From contig NZ_CP073714.1 of assembly GCF_023101145.1 (NCBI RefSeq), positions 1,984,001 through 2,048,000 of the forward strand: a DNA stretch of 64,000 nucleotides. Direction: 5' to 3'. The position numbers were made by a program, and so were the translations under genes. Of the stretch, positions 16,404 through 24,227 are shown piece after piece. How positions within the stretch are numbered: position 1 is the first letter of the stretch; each line of letters starts with the position of its first letter. Under the pieces are notes generated by a model. That model was not told the DNA's origin. It was given only the letters and a program-made list of their open reading frames with translations, and ran no database searches. This stretch comes from Paenibacillus pabuli. GTDB lineage: Bacteria; Bacillota; Bacilli; Paenibacillales; Paenibacillaceae.

Positions 16404-18989
16404 GTGAACAAAAGGCAAGGAATATATACGGTGCTGGCCAGCGGTGCTGCTGTGATCCTGATCGCGGCTGGACTGCTGTATATCAATAACAGGGGAGTAC
16501 CTGCCGTGGAAGCAGCGGCTTATCTTGAAGCGGCAACAGAGGCTGTACCAGCCGAGACGGAATCATTGCAATACCTTACCGATTCTTCAGAGGGTGTGCC
16601 GGGTATGCGACTGGTCGTCGAAGACGAGGGACTGGCGCTGTATTACAACGAGGAAACGACGGAAATTGCCATTCGTGATGGAGCGAGTGGACAGATATGG
16701 TACAGCAATCCGAACGAACGTAATCAGGATGGCCTGGCTTCCGGTTATGAAAAGGAAGTTCTGTCCTCCCAACTGAACGTGTCATTTCGGGATGCGATCG
16801 GTACGCTGGAGAACTTTCCAAACTTCAGCTCCAGTATCAGCAACAAACAGTTCGAAGCTGCCAATGTGGATCAGGGTATTCGTGTTACATACACACTTGG
16901 CGATACCTCGCTTGGTATTGATGCCCTGCCCAGGCTGATCAGCAAACAACGTCTGGAGGAGAAAGTTCTTTCCAAACTGGATGCCACAGTCGCAAGATAT
17001 ACCTCTGCCCGCTACTATCCATCCAAGAATAATCCGGATGTGCTGGAACGGCTGGATGGACAGATTTCAAAGCAGCTTGTGCTGAACAAGATGCTGGATG
17101 CCTTTGAGACGGCGGGTTATACCGCAGACGATCTTGCTTTTGACAATGAGGAGAATGGGGTCGAAGGCGGGGGCACATCAGATAAACCAAGCTTCGTCAT
17201 TCCGGTGGAATATCGGCTGGATCAGGGTTCGCTGCTTGTAACCGTGCCTCTAAGCCAGGTGAAAGAGAGCGGTCAATACCGTATTCGCAATATCGATCTG
17301 CTTGCTTACTTTGGTGCCGCGGATACGAAAGGTGAGGGTTATATGTTTGTACCTGATGGTTCGGGGAGTCTGATCCATCTGAATAACGGAAAGATCAAGG
17401 AGGAGCAGTACGTACAGCGTGTGTACGGTGCAGATCCGAATGACAATTCACTCAGTCGCCCGCAGGTCAGTGAATCTGTCCATATGCCTGTCTTTGGTTT
17501 GAAGAACGGTGAACATGCCTGGTTTGCCGTGATTGAAAAAGGAGATGGTATAGCCAGTATCTCTGCGGATATTGGAGGCAGGCAAAATAGCTACAACCAC
17601 GTCTACGGCACGTTCTCCCTGCGGGGTGAGGATGAGCTGGAGATATATACCTCACAAAAGATGCAGGAGATTCAGCTGTTAAGCGAGGAACCATTCCGCG
17701 GAGATATTCAGGTGCGATACCATTTTCTCAACGGCAAGGATGCCAGTTATTCCGGGATGGCCCGCTTATATCAGCAGCAATTGGTGGGGCAGAACGTACT
17801 GAAACCGCTGGAGGACGAGTCGGTCTTACCTTTTTACGTGAATGTGTTAGGTGCAGTGGACAAAAAAGCTTCGTTTCTGGGTGTACCTTATCGAACCACA
17901 TTGGCAATGACCACATATGAACAAGCGGCTGAAATGGCTGCGAAGCTGCAGCAGGAGGGTGTAAACCGCGTGCAAATGCGGTATCAGGGATGGTTTGGCG
18001 GAGGTTTCAGCCACCATACACCGACCCAGGTCAAGCTGGACAGTGAAGTGGGCAGTCGTTCCGAGCTGCATGATCTGTCAGAGCAACTGAAGCAGTCCGG
18101 TGGAGCGTTATTCCCTGATGTGGCGTTTCAGCGTATTTATCACGATGATTGGAACTTTGCCCCATCCTCTGATGCAGCGCGATTTGTAACCAAGGAAACA
18201 GCTGAATTGTATCCCTATAGTCCTGCCCTCAACCGGATGGATCAGAGCAAAGACAGTTATTATCTGTTATCGTCCGCCAAGCTGCCGTATGTGGTGAACG
18301 AGTTTGCCAGGAAAGTCAATAAACTGGAACTCAGCGCATTATCGCTGCGTGATCTCGGGCAGGTATTGAGCTCGGATTATCGCGATAGTCGTGTCATCCA
18401 CAGGGAGACTGCGAAGAACATTGTGAAGGAGCAGCTGGGTAGACTGCAGCAGGAGTATCCGAACATGATGTTATCATCCGCTAACGCCTATGCCTGGGGA
18501 TATGCGCAGCATATTGTTGATGCTCCCTCAGGCTCCAGCCGATTTAACATTACCGATGAGGAAGTTCCTTTTTATGAAATGGTCATTCATGGATATATGG
18601 ATTATGCTGCTCCCGCAATGAATATGTCAGGGGATCAGGATCTGCGCAAACAGCTGCTCCGCAGTCTGGAGCTGGGCTCAGCTCCGCAATTTCAATGGAC
18701 GTATGAACCGTCGTCCAAGCTGAAGCTGACCAATTATGATTCGGCTTATGCCACTGACTTTGCCTATTGGGTAGATGACGCGGCTGCATTATACAAGGAA
18801 GCGAATGAGGTATTAGGTCATTTGAGGATCCAATCAATGAGTGAGCATGAACGAGTTCAGGATGGTGTTGTACGAGTCACCTATAGTGGCGGTTCATCGA
18901 TCTTGATCAATTACACGGATGATCCGGTAACAATTGATGGAATTACCGTTGGAGGGGCGGACTATGCCGTGGAAGGAGTGAACCGATGA
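16404..18989 (+). CDS. DUF5696 protein, exported, possible glycoside hydrolase fold
   Basis: An 861-residue protein; the GTG start at 16404 follows AAAGGAGGCGG. Residues 8-29 form a signal anchor. The middle has a DUF5696-like sequence: GSGSLIHLNNGKIKEEQYVQ, GLKNGEHAWFAVIEKGD, then beta-sandwich and barrel-like stretches (VNRVQMRYQGWFGGGFSHHT, ALFPDVAFQRIYHDDWNF). A small C-terminal beta domain ends SSILINYTDDPVTIDGITV. The order beta-sandwich, barrel, beta-domain resembles glycoside hydrolases such as GH101- or GH31-like enzymes, but I cannot identify catalytic residues. The gene overlaps the next permease gene by 4 bases (ATGA). It may process the glycan at the cell surface before uptake (inference). 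Confidence 0.75.
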   Translation: MNKRQGIYTVLASGAAVILIAAGLLYINNRGVPAVEAAAYLEAATEAVPAETESLQYLTDSSEGVPGMRLVVEDEGLALYYNEETTEIAIRDGASGQIWYSNPNERNQDGLASGYEKEVLSSQLNVSFRDAIGTLENFPNFSSSISNKQFEAANVDQGIRVTYTLGDTSLGIDALPRLISKQRLEEKVLSKLDATVARYTSARYYPSKNNPDVLERLDGQISKQLVLNKMLDAFETAGYTADDLAFDNEENGVEGGGTSDKPSFVIPVEYRLDQGSLLVTVPLSQVKESGQYRIRNIDLLAYFGAADTKGEGYMFVPDGSGSLIHLNNGKIKEEQYVQRVYGADPNDNSLSRPQVSESVHMPVFGLKNGEHAWFAVIEKGDGIASISADIGGRQNSYNHVYGTFSLRGEDELEIYTSQKMQEIQLLSEEPFRGDIQVRYHFLNGKDASYSGMARLYQQQLVGQNVLKPLEDESVLPFYVNVLGAVDKKASFLGVPYRTTLAMTTYEQAAEMAAKLQQEGVNRVQMRYQGWFGGGFSHHTPTQVKLDSEVGSRSELHDLSEQLKQSGGALFPDVAFQRIYHDDWNFAPSSDAARFVTKETAELYPYSPALNRMDQSKDSYYLLSSAKLPYVVNEFARKVNKLELSALSLRDLGQVLSSDYRDSRVIHRETAKNIVKEQLGRLQQEYPNMMLSSANAYAWGYAQHIVDAPSGSSRFNITDEEVPFYEMVIHGYMDYAAPAMNMSGDQDLRKQLLRSLELGSAPQFQWTYEPSSKLKLTNYDSAYATDFAYWVDDAAALYKEANEVLGHLRIQSMSEHERVQDGVVRVTYSGGSSILINYTDDPVTIDGITVGGADYAVEGVNR

Positions 18990-19885
18990 GAGCCCTTCGT
19001 TTATCGCTGAAATCCAGGAGAGCGCTGCTTGGACTTGCATTTATTTCGCCATGGCTGATTGGTTTCATCTTCCTGTTCGCCACGCCGCTGCTGCAATCGA
19101 TCCGGTTCAGTTTGAGCAATTTGTCGGTTGCCCCAGGAGGATATGTACTTGATTTTGTAGGGCTCAAAAATTTCAAGGATGCCATCTTGGTCGATGCTAC
19201 ATTCAACCGGATCTTGGTGGATTCGGTTGGAGCAATGCTGCTGAATGTGCCGATGATTCTGTTCTTCAGTTTATTTACGGCGACACTGCTTAACCAGAAA
19301 TTCAAGGGTAGAACGATGGCGCGTGCAATCTTCTTTCTGCCGGTCATATTGGCCTCCAGTGCCGTGGCAGCGGCCGAGTCCGCAGGGTTGATCAATCTGA
19401 TGGGGGACTCCAGTGCGGTTGAATCGTCTACCGAAGGGGGAGCTTCGTTTAACGTCATTTCAATTGTGCGAATGCTGAATGATGTGGGGCTGCCGATGGC
19501 ATATGTCGATTATATCGTGGAAGCGATTATGCGCATTTACGATATTGTCAGCAGCTCTGGCGTACAGATTCTGATCTTCCTTGCGGCGCTTCAATCGGTA
19601 CCCGGTTCCATGTACGAAGTGGCCAAAATTGAAGGCGCAACGGCCTATGAATCATTCTGGAAAATTACGTTTCCGATGGTGAGTCCATTGATCCTGACAA
19701 ATGTCATCTATACCATCATTGATTCCTTCGCAGGCAGCCCGGTGACCGAGGCCATCTATCAGACCGCGTTCAAAACCCAAAACTTCGGTCTGAGCTCAGC
19801 CATGTCCTGGCTCTACACGCTGGTCATCGGTCTGGTATTGGTTGTTGTCGGATGGGTGCTGTCACGGCGGGTTCATTACAACTGA
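18986..19885 (+). CDS. Sugar ABC transporter permease, second pair (MalF type)
   Basis: A 299-residue permease that starts on the ATGA overlapping the stop of the DUF5696 gene. The first helix is ALLGLAFISPWLIGFIFLFA, a common MalF/UgpA opening. The EAA motif is EVAKIEGATAYESFWKITFP near residue 210. Compared with the 12476 permease it has an insertion before the EAA loop, with the polar stretch SSAVESSTEGGASFNVIS. This belongs to the MalF-type group found with large lipoproteins in Paenibacillus. It forms a pair with the following gene, making a second import channel in one operon. Confidence 0.9.
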   Translation: MRALRLSLKSRRALLGLAFISPWLIGFIFLFATPLLQSIRFSLSNLSVAPGGYVLDFVGLKNFKDAILVDATFNRILVDSVGAMLLNVPMILFFSLFTATLLNQKFKGRTMARAIFFLPVILASSAVAAAESAGLINLMGDSSAVESSTEGGASFNVISIVRMLNDVGLPMAYVDYIVEAIMRIYDIVSSSGVQILIFLAALQSVPGSMYEVAKIEGATAYESFWKITFPMVSPLILTNVIYTIIDSFAGSPVTEAIYQTAFKTQNFGLSSAMSWLYTLVIGLVLVVVGWVLSRRVHYN

Positions 19886-19917
19886 AAGCTAACGAACGTT
19901 GAAGGAGGCATGAGACT

Positions 19918-20928
19918 ATGGCTGTGTCGGGAACGGATCGCATGGTGGTGGTACCGAAAGAGAACTATCGCATGCAGAGGGTACGAAACAAGACATCGGA
20001 CCTCCTGTATTCCATATTCAGATATGCACTGGTGATCGGTATTTCATTTATTATTTTGTATCCGTTATTTCTTAAAATCTCGGTTGCATTCAAGGATAAA
20101 CAGGATATTTATAATCCGACGATCTATATGATTCCCCAGCATTTTACGCTGGATAATATCAAGCTTGCGGCACAGGTGATGGATTATTTGCCATTGCTGG
20201 CGAATACGTTGTTGTTCGTCACCATTACAACGCTGCTCACAGCGATATCCTGTGCGTTAGCCGGGTACGGCTTCGCCCGCTTTTCTTTTCCTGGCAGCAA
20301 TATGCTGTTTGTGTTGGTCATCCTCACCATTCTCGTTCCTACAAGCACCCTGATGGTGCCGATGTATCTGCATTTCCGCAACTTTGATATCCTGGGAATG
20401 GTTCATCTGTTCACGGGGCGAGAAGGGATCAACCTGCTGAATACATATTGGCCGTCCATGATTACCGCGGCTACGGCAGGTGGGCTGAAGGCGGGGCTGT
20501 TCATTTATATTTTCCGTCAGTTCTTCAAAGGGATGCCCAAGGAAATTGAGGAAGCTGCGCTGATTGATGGAGCAGGAGGATTTCGGACATTTGCCCGAAT
20601 TATGCTGCCGAATGCCATTTCACCGCTGATCACGGTCATTCTGTTCTCTTTTGTCTGGCAGTACAACGATACGTTCTATTCCTCGCTATTCATGAGTGAA
20701 AGTCCGCTTATCTCGCTGAAGGTCGCTTCCTTGCCAGCCCAGGCGAACCAGTTGATTCCCCAATTGATGGGTTTTGGTTCGAACTCGGGCATGAAGGCAG
20801 ATCCCAATTATGTTGCCATGATCGTGGATACGGGCATTTTGCTGGCGATTGCACCGCTTATTATTTTGTATTTGTTTGTACAGCGCTATTTCGTGGAGAG
20901 TATTGAACGTTCAGGTGTGGTTGGTTAA
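19918..20928 (+). CDS. Sugar ABC transporter permease, second pair (MalG type)
   Basis: A 336-residue permease with GAAGGAGGC upstream of the ATG at 19918. It has six membrane helices and the EAA loop EEAALIDGAGGFRTFARIML near residue 220. A long N-terminal cytoplasmic stretch of about 35 residues precedes helix 1, and the family C-terminal FVQRYFVESIERSGVVG is present. It is partner to the 18986 permease. With no ATPase here the two pairs probably share a housekeeping MsmX-like ATPase. Either pair could serve either binding protein. Confidence 0.9.
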   Translation: MAVSGTDRMVVVPKENYRMQRVRNKTSDLLYSIFRYALVIGISFIILYPLFLKISVAFKDKQDIYNPTIYMIPQHFTLDNIKLAAQVMDYLPLLANTLLFVTITTLLTAISCALAGYGFARFSFPGSNMLFVLVILTILVPTSTLMVPMYLHFRNFDILGMVHLFTGREGINLLNTYWPSMITAATAGGLKAGLFIYIFRQFFKGMPKEIEEAALIDGAGGFRTFARIMLPNAISPLITVILFSFVWQYNDTFYSSLFMSESPLISLKVASLPAQANQLIPQLMGFGSNSGMKADPNYVAMIVDTGILLAIAPLIILYLFVQRYFVESIERSGVVG

Positions 20929-20988
20929 GAAGCGGAGGAAGGTAGAAATAGAGTAATCAGCTTATCTGATTCGAAGTTGGTTGTTTTA

Positions 20989-21008
20989 ATGGGCGTGGAC
21001 CATGCCAT
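20989..21008. promoter_or_regulatory. Imperfect palindrome in the GH26 leader
   Basis: The 20 bases ATGGGCGTGGACCATGCCAT read similarly on both strands (outer ATGG/CCAT, inner GG/CC). A separate AATCAG/CTGATT inverted repeat lies at about 20955-20971. These fall in the 98-base gap before the GH26 gene and could be protein or RNA structure sites; no function is shown. Confidence 0.3.
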
Positions 21009-21026
21009 ATAGTGGGGGGGATAGCT

Positions 21027-21989
21027 ATGACGGAGAGCAGGATTAGCAGTGTTCTGGTGAATGAAGCAGCAACTTCTGAGGCCAGAGAACTAATGAATTT
21101 TTTGGCAGAGCGTTATGGAAAAGGTGTGCTGTCGGGACAGCAGGATTATGGCAATCTGAACTGGATTAATGAGAATACAGGCCGGAAGCCGGCGGTAATC
21201 GGATTCGATCTCATGGAATATTCTCCATCAAGAGCACAGCGAGGTGCGACATCCCAGGAAATTCGGGATGCGATTGCATGGCACCAGCAGGGTGGAATTG
21301 TGACATTGTGCTGGCACTGGAATGCACCTACGCATTTGATAGATGAACCAGGCAAGGAATGGTGGCGCGGTTTCTATACCGATGCCACCACTTACGATCT
21401 TGCTTCTGCGTTGGCACATCCCGAGTCGGTGGAGTATACCTTATTGATCCAGGATATTGATGCAATTGCAGTACATCTGCAAGAACTAAAGGACGCTGGG
21501 GTGCCTGTGTTATTCCGGCCGCTTCATGAAGCGGAAGGAGGCTGGTTCTGGTGGGGAGCCAAAGGGGCTGAACCTGCCAAACAGTTATATCGCCTGATGT
21601 ATGAACGATTGGTTTATACGTATAAGTTGGGTAATCTGATCTGGGTGTGGAACTCGGAAAAGCCGGAGTGGTATCCCGGTGACGATGTGGTAGATATTGT
21701 GAGTGTGGATGTATATCCGAAAGCAGGAGATCACAGCCCACTGGCTGAACATTATGAAAATCTGCGTGCACTTGTAAATGACAGCAAAATCATTGCCTTA
21801 GCCGAGAACGGCTCCATTCCTGATCCCAAGCAAATGAAGGAGCAAGGTGTACATTGGAGCTGGTTCTGTACCTGGACGGGAGAATTCCTAAAGGGTGGCA
21901 ATCATAATACCGTGGCGTATTTGAGAGAAGTATACCATAGCGAAGATGTGATTACGCTGGATCAATTACCGAAGTGGAGTTGGCTTTAG
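21027..21989 (+). CDS. Glycoside hydrolase family 26 (beta-mannanase type), cytoplasmic
   Basis: A 320-residue enzyme; the ATG at 21027 lies six bases after a G-rich ribosome binding site. It has the GH26 retaining-hydrolase signatures. FRPLHEAEGGWFWWGAKG holds the acid/base Glu168, VWNSEKPEWYPGDDVVDIV follows, and IIALAENGSIP holds the nucleophile Glu260. SGQQDYGNLNW and GFDLMEYSPSR are also typical. There is no signal peptide, so it acts inside the cell, presumably on short beta-1,4-mannan (or related) oligosaccharides brought in by the operon transporters. It is last in the operon, before the terminator at 22028. It is the main clue to the transported sugar. Confidence 0.92.
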   Translation: MTESRISSVLVNEAATSEARELMNFLAERYGKGVLSGQQDYGNLNWINENTGRKPAVIGFDLMEYSPSRAQRGATSQEIRDAIAWHQQGGIVTLCWHWNAPTHLIDEPGKEWWRGFYTDATTYDLASALAHPESVEYTLLIQDIDAIAVHLQELKDAGVPVLFRPLHEAEGGWFWWGAKGAEPAKQLYRLMYERLVYTYKLGNLIWVWNSEKPEWYPGDDVVDIVSVDVYPKAGDHSPLAEHYENLRALVNDSKIIALAENGSIPDPKQMKEQGVHWSWFCTWTGEFLKGGNHNTVAYLREVYHSEDVITLDQLPKWSWL

Positions 21990-22027
21990 GAGAGCTATGC
22001 TATGATCTGAACTGCTAACGTGAAAAA

Positions 22028-22080
22028 AAGGGGTGTCCCATGAAGTCATGAACATGACGGTGGACGCCCCTTGTTTGCGT
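22028..22080 (+). terminator. Terminator of the glycan operon
   Basis: AAGGGGTGTCC (22028-22038) pairs with GGACGCCCCTT (22062-22072), and an inner GTCATG/CATGAC stem lies between. A T-rich stretch follows. It ends the roughly 14 kb operon. Confidence 0.75.
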
Positions 22081-22090
22081 TAATTTTGCC

Positions 22091-22233
22091 TAACGAACCT
22101 GACACATGTTATTCGCTCTCATTTGCACCGTTTTGAGACGTAACGAATCCCAGAGACGTTATTTCATGGATTGCTTCGCATTTTAGGCTCTTACGCCGTG
22201 CTTGAACCGAAATAACGTCACTGAAGTTCGTTA
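22091..22233. repeat. Three-armed palindromic intergenic repeat
   Basis: The motif TAACGAAnn-(6-8 bases)-ACGTTATTT occurs three times in 143 bases: direct at 22091-22113 (TAACGAAC, ends GTTATT), direct at 22141-22164 (TAACGAAT, ends ACGTTATTT), and inverted at 22209-22233 (AAATAACGTCACTG, ends GTTCGTTA). The first two copies start exactly 50 bases apart and the third faces them, so the RNA or DNA can fold into a large stem. It lies between a terminator and the end of the SunI-like gene and contains no gene. It looks like a dispersed small non-coding repeat rather than a regulatory leader. Confidence 0.6.
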
Positions 22234-22261
22234 AAATTGGCATGCCTTGAAAATCGGACGC

Positions 22262-22579
22262 TTAAGGTGCGCTAGATTCGTTAGCATGTTGCAAGTTTGA
22301 CGCATTCCGCTCACCTGCATTATTGGATAGTATGGCACTGATTTTTGGAAATAAAGCCTCATTGGAAGTAAACAGGATGTAGGATTGATGGGTTGTGCGG
22401 ATTAGAATTGTTTCGGAAGCGCCATACGCTGCGCCGATTCGAACAGCTGATGGTTCGCGGCCACCATATGTATCATCAAGGGTAACTGCTCTAATATCTG
22501 AGATGGGAATTTCTATTTTGGAAAACTGCCAGCGAATCACAAGGTGATGTTCTATCTGTTCTACTTTGATACCTAACAT
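22262..22579 (-). CDS. SunI/YnzG-like bacterial PH-domain protein
   Basis: A 105-residue protein; I choose the ATG at 22579 over a GTG two codons upstream because it sits about 8 bases after GAGGGGG. The core MLGIKVEQIEHHLVIRWQFS is followed by KIEIPISDIRAVTLDDTYGG, a beta-rich PH-like fold known from SunI, the immunity protein of the lantibiotic-like peptide sublancin. Many homologues occur without any bacteriocin gene. No sublancin-like precursor is visible nearby, so an immunity role is not supported by context. The C-terminal 20 residues are polar and probably disordered. Confidence 0.75.
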   Translation of the reverse strand: MLGIKVEQIEHHLVIRWQFSKIEIPISDIRAVTLDDTYGGREPSAVRIGAAYGASETILIRTTHQSYILFTSNEALFPKISAILSNNAGERNASNLQHANESSAP

Positions 22580-22884
22580 ACACACGCCCCCTCTTTTTTG
22601 TAAGCCTGATGAAGATAAATGCTCTTTGTTATTAGTTTACCATTTATTGGACAGATAGTGCTAAATCATTCTGAAGAAGCAAAGCGTGCGCTGTATTGCA
22701 GGATTTTTCCCGTAAAAGTGGAATCAAAAAACTGGGGATAACAGCAATCAGAAGATGGTGCTGCAATTGAAGTACCAAAGTGTAACTTTTTCCATATGGA
22801 ATGATTGCTACAGTTATTTCCATACATGTTGGCATGATGTACACTATGACTATTAAATGTAAGAGACAGAGAGGCGTAATAGGA
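22580..22884. other. 305-base divergent intergenic region
   Basis: AT-rich spacer between the SunI-like gene and grpB-like gene. A weak promoter toward the plus strand can be proposed from TTGGCA (22829-22834) and TATTAA (22851-22856), 16 bases apart. I see no gene or structured RNA. Confidence 0.35.
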
Positions 22885-23403
22885 ATGAAAGAAGTTGTGG
22901 TTGTATCTAAGTATGACCCGAATTGGGTAGAGGACTATAACGTAGAACGCGAAAAAATCAAGAGGGTTCTAACAAGTATCTGTGTGGATCTGGAACACAT
23001 TGGCAGTACCTCTGTGCCAGGTCTGGGAGCGAAACCATTAATCGATATGATGGTGGGGGTACGTGCTTTGGACGATGTACAACCAGTACATATTGAAGCA
23101 TTGGCAGAACTAGGATATGAATATGTGCCCAAGCCGGAGTTTAAGGAGCGCCTGTTTTTTCGTAAAGGACAATGGAGAGCGGGTACTCATCATCTTCATG
23201 TATATATGTATAAGAGCAAGGAATGGAATGATAATTTGCTGTTTCGCAATGCTCTCAGGAGAGACCCTGAAGTTATGCTAGCATATTATGCATTGAAAAA
23301 GAAACTGGAACAGCAGTTCAGACATGACCGTGTTGGATACACTGCTGCCAAGGCTCCGTTTATTCAATCCATCATTCAGAAGGCCAGATTACAGGAGGAA
23401 TAA
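22885..23403 (+). CDS. GrpB family protein (nucleotidyltransferase-like)
   Basis: A 172-residue protein of the UPF0157/GrpB family, a small nucleotidyltransferase-like fold sometimes fused to dephospho-CoA kinase. The visible signature is VEHIGSTSVPGLGAKPLIDM in form (here DLEHIGSTSVPGLGAKPLID), followed by HHLHVYMYKSKEWNDNLLFR. The frame opens further upstream, but the ATG at 22885, after GAGGCG and AGGA, gives the standard N-terminus KEVVVVSKYDPNWVEDY. The biochemical role of free-standing GrpB proteins is unknown. It is followed by an unrecognised gene on the same strand. Confidence 0.88.
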   Translation: MKEVVVVSKYDPNWVEDYNVEREKIKRVLTSICVDLEHIGSTSVPGLGAKPLIDMMVGVRALDDVQPVHIEALAELGYEYVPKPEFKERLFFRKGQWRAGTHHLHVYMYKSKEWNDNLLFRNALRRDPEVMLAYYALKKKLEQQFRHDRVGYTAAKAPFIQSIIQKARLQEE

Positions 23404-23459
23404 ACTCTGTATTCGTGAAAGAGAGTGTCTTATATCGTTGAAAAAGAGGCGGGACCCGA

Positions 23460-23996
23460 ATGATAAACCTGAACGCGTTTCATTATTTTGAAAAAAGTGT
23501 TGGACCATTCCGCAACCTCTCCAGTCTGTCCGAACAGGATGCAGAGGCGGTTTCGCAGTCTATCCAGCGGGAAGGCCGGAATTTTGCCAGTCAGCGATCT
23601 GCAGATTACATGATGATTCGAAGAGAACTTGAGCAAAAAGCGTACGAGCAGTTTATCTCCAAAGGTGGGAAACCGACCAACTCTTATCCTCACTATATGA
23701 CCCTGGGTGCATGCACTTGGTTGGAATCATGGTATACCGAACCGGATTGGGTCACGATCTCTTGGGAGGATCTTGCTGCTGATTCAGTAAGTTTTACCTA
23801 CGGAGATTTGTTTCCAACGATGCGTTATACGGATGATAAACCTTACCGTAAGCAGGTCTACACCAAAGATGAAATTCTGGATGTTATTCAATCCTATGGA
23901 TGGCCTCAGGTGTGGAATCGAGAGGGGGATTTCGGACCGGAACGTTATATTGAAGTACAGGTGTGGAACGAGAGAATGATCAGGCCATATCGTTGA
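23460..23996 (+). CDS. Uncharacterised 178-residue protein
   Basis: I do not recognise the family. The ATG at 23460 has GAGGCGGG about six bases upstream, codon use is like its neighbours, and the length and acidic/aromatic composition support a real soluble protein. It has no signal peptide or membrane helix. Visible features are a helical first third (SLSEQDAEAVSQSIQREGR) and a Trp/Tyr-rich second half (YMTLGACTWLESWYTEPDW). The C-terminus ends VQVWNERMIRPYR. It is 56 bases downstream of the grpB-like gene and may share its transcript. Confidence 0.7.
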   Translation: MINLNAFHYFEKSVGPFRNLSSLSEQDAEAVSQSIQREGRNFASQRSADYMMIRRELEQKAYEQFISKGGKPTNSYPHYMTLGACTWLESWYTEPDWVTISWEDLAADSVSFTYGDLFPTMRYTDDKPYRKQVYTKDEILDVIQSYGWPQVWNREGDFGPERYIEVQVWNERMIRPYR

Positions 23997-24227
23997 GGCG
24001 AGAGGGTTACGGCCGGCTATTTATGCCGATTATAACAGGTACAAAAAAGTGCAATTGCAGGAAATATGGGTGTTCGTAATAGTGAGTGAAAGCTTTGATC
24101 AGTCCCGAAGATCATTCTTCATTGGCCTGTAGAAGCCCCTTTTTTTAGGTGTTCATCCGAATATTCACCCTGCCGTGTACAATAGGAGAACGGGTCTTAA
24201 TTCTATCTATGGAAGGAGATGCTTGAG

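Noticed and set aside
24219..24227. ATG at 24219 as start of the formylglycine-generating enzyme
   Set aside because: It lies directly on the AAGGAG ribosome binding site, leaving no spacing; 24228 is better.
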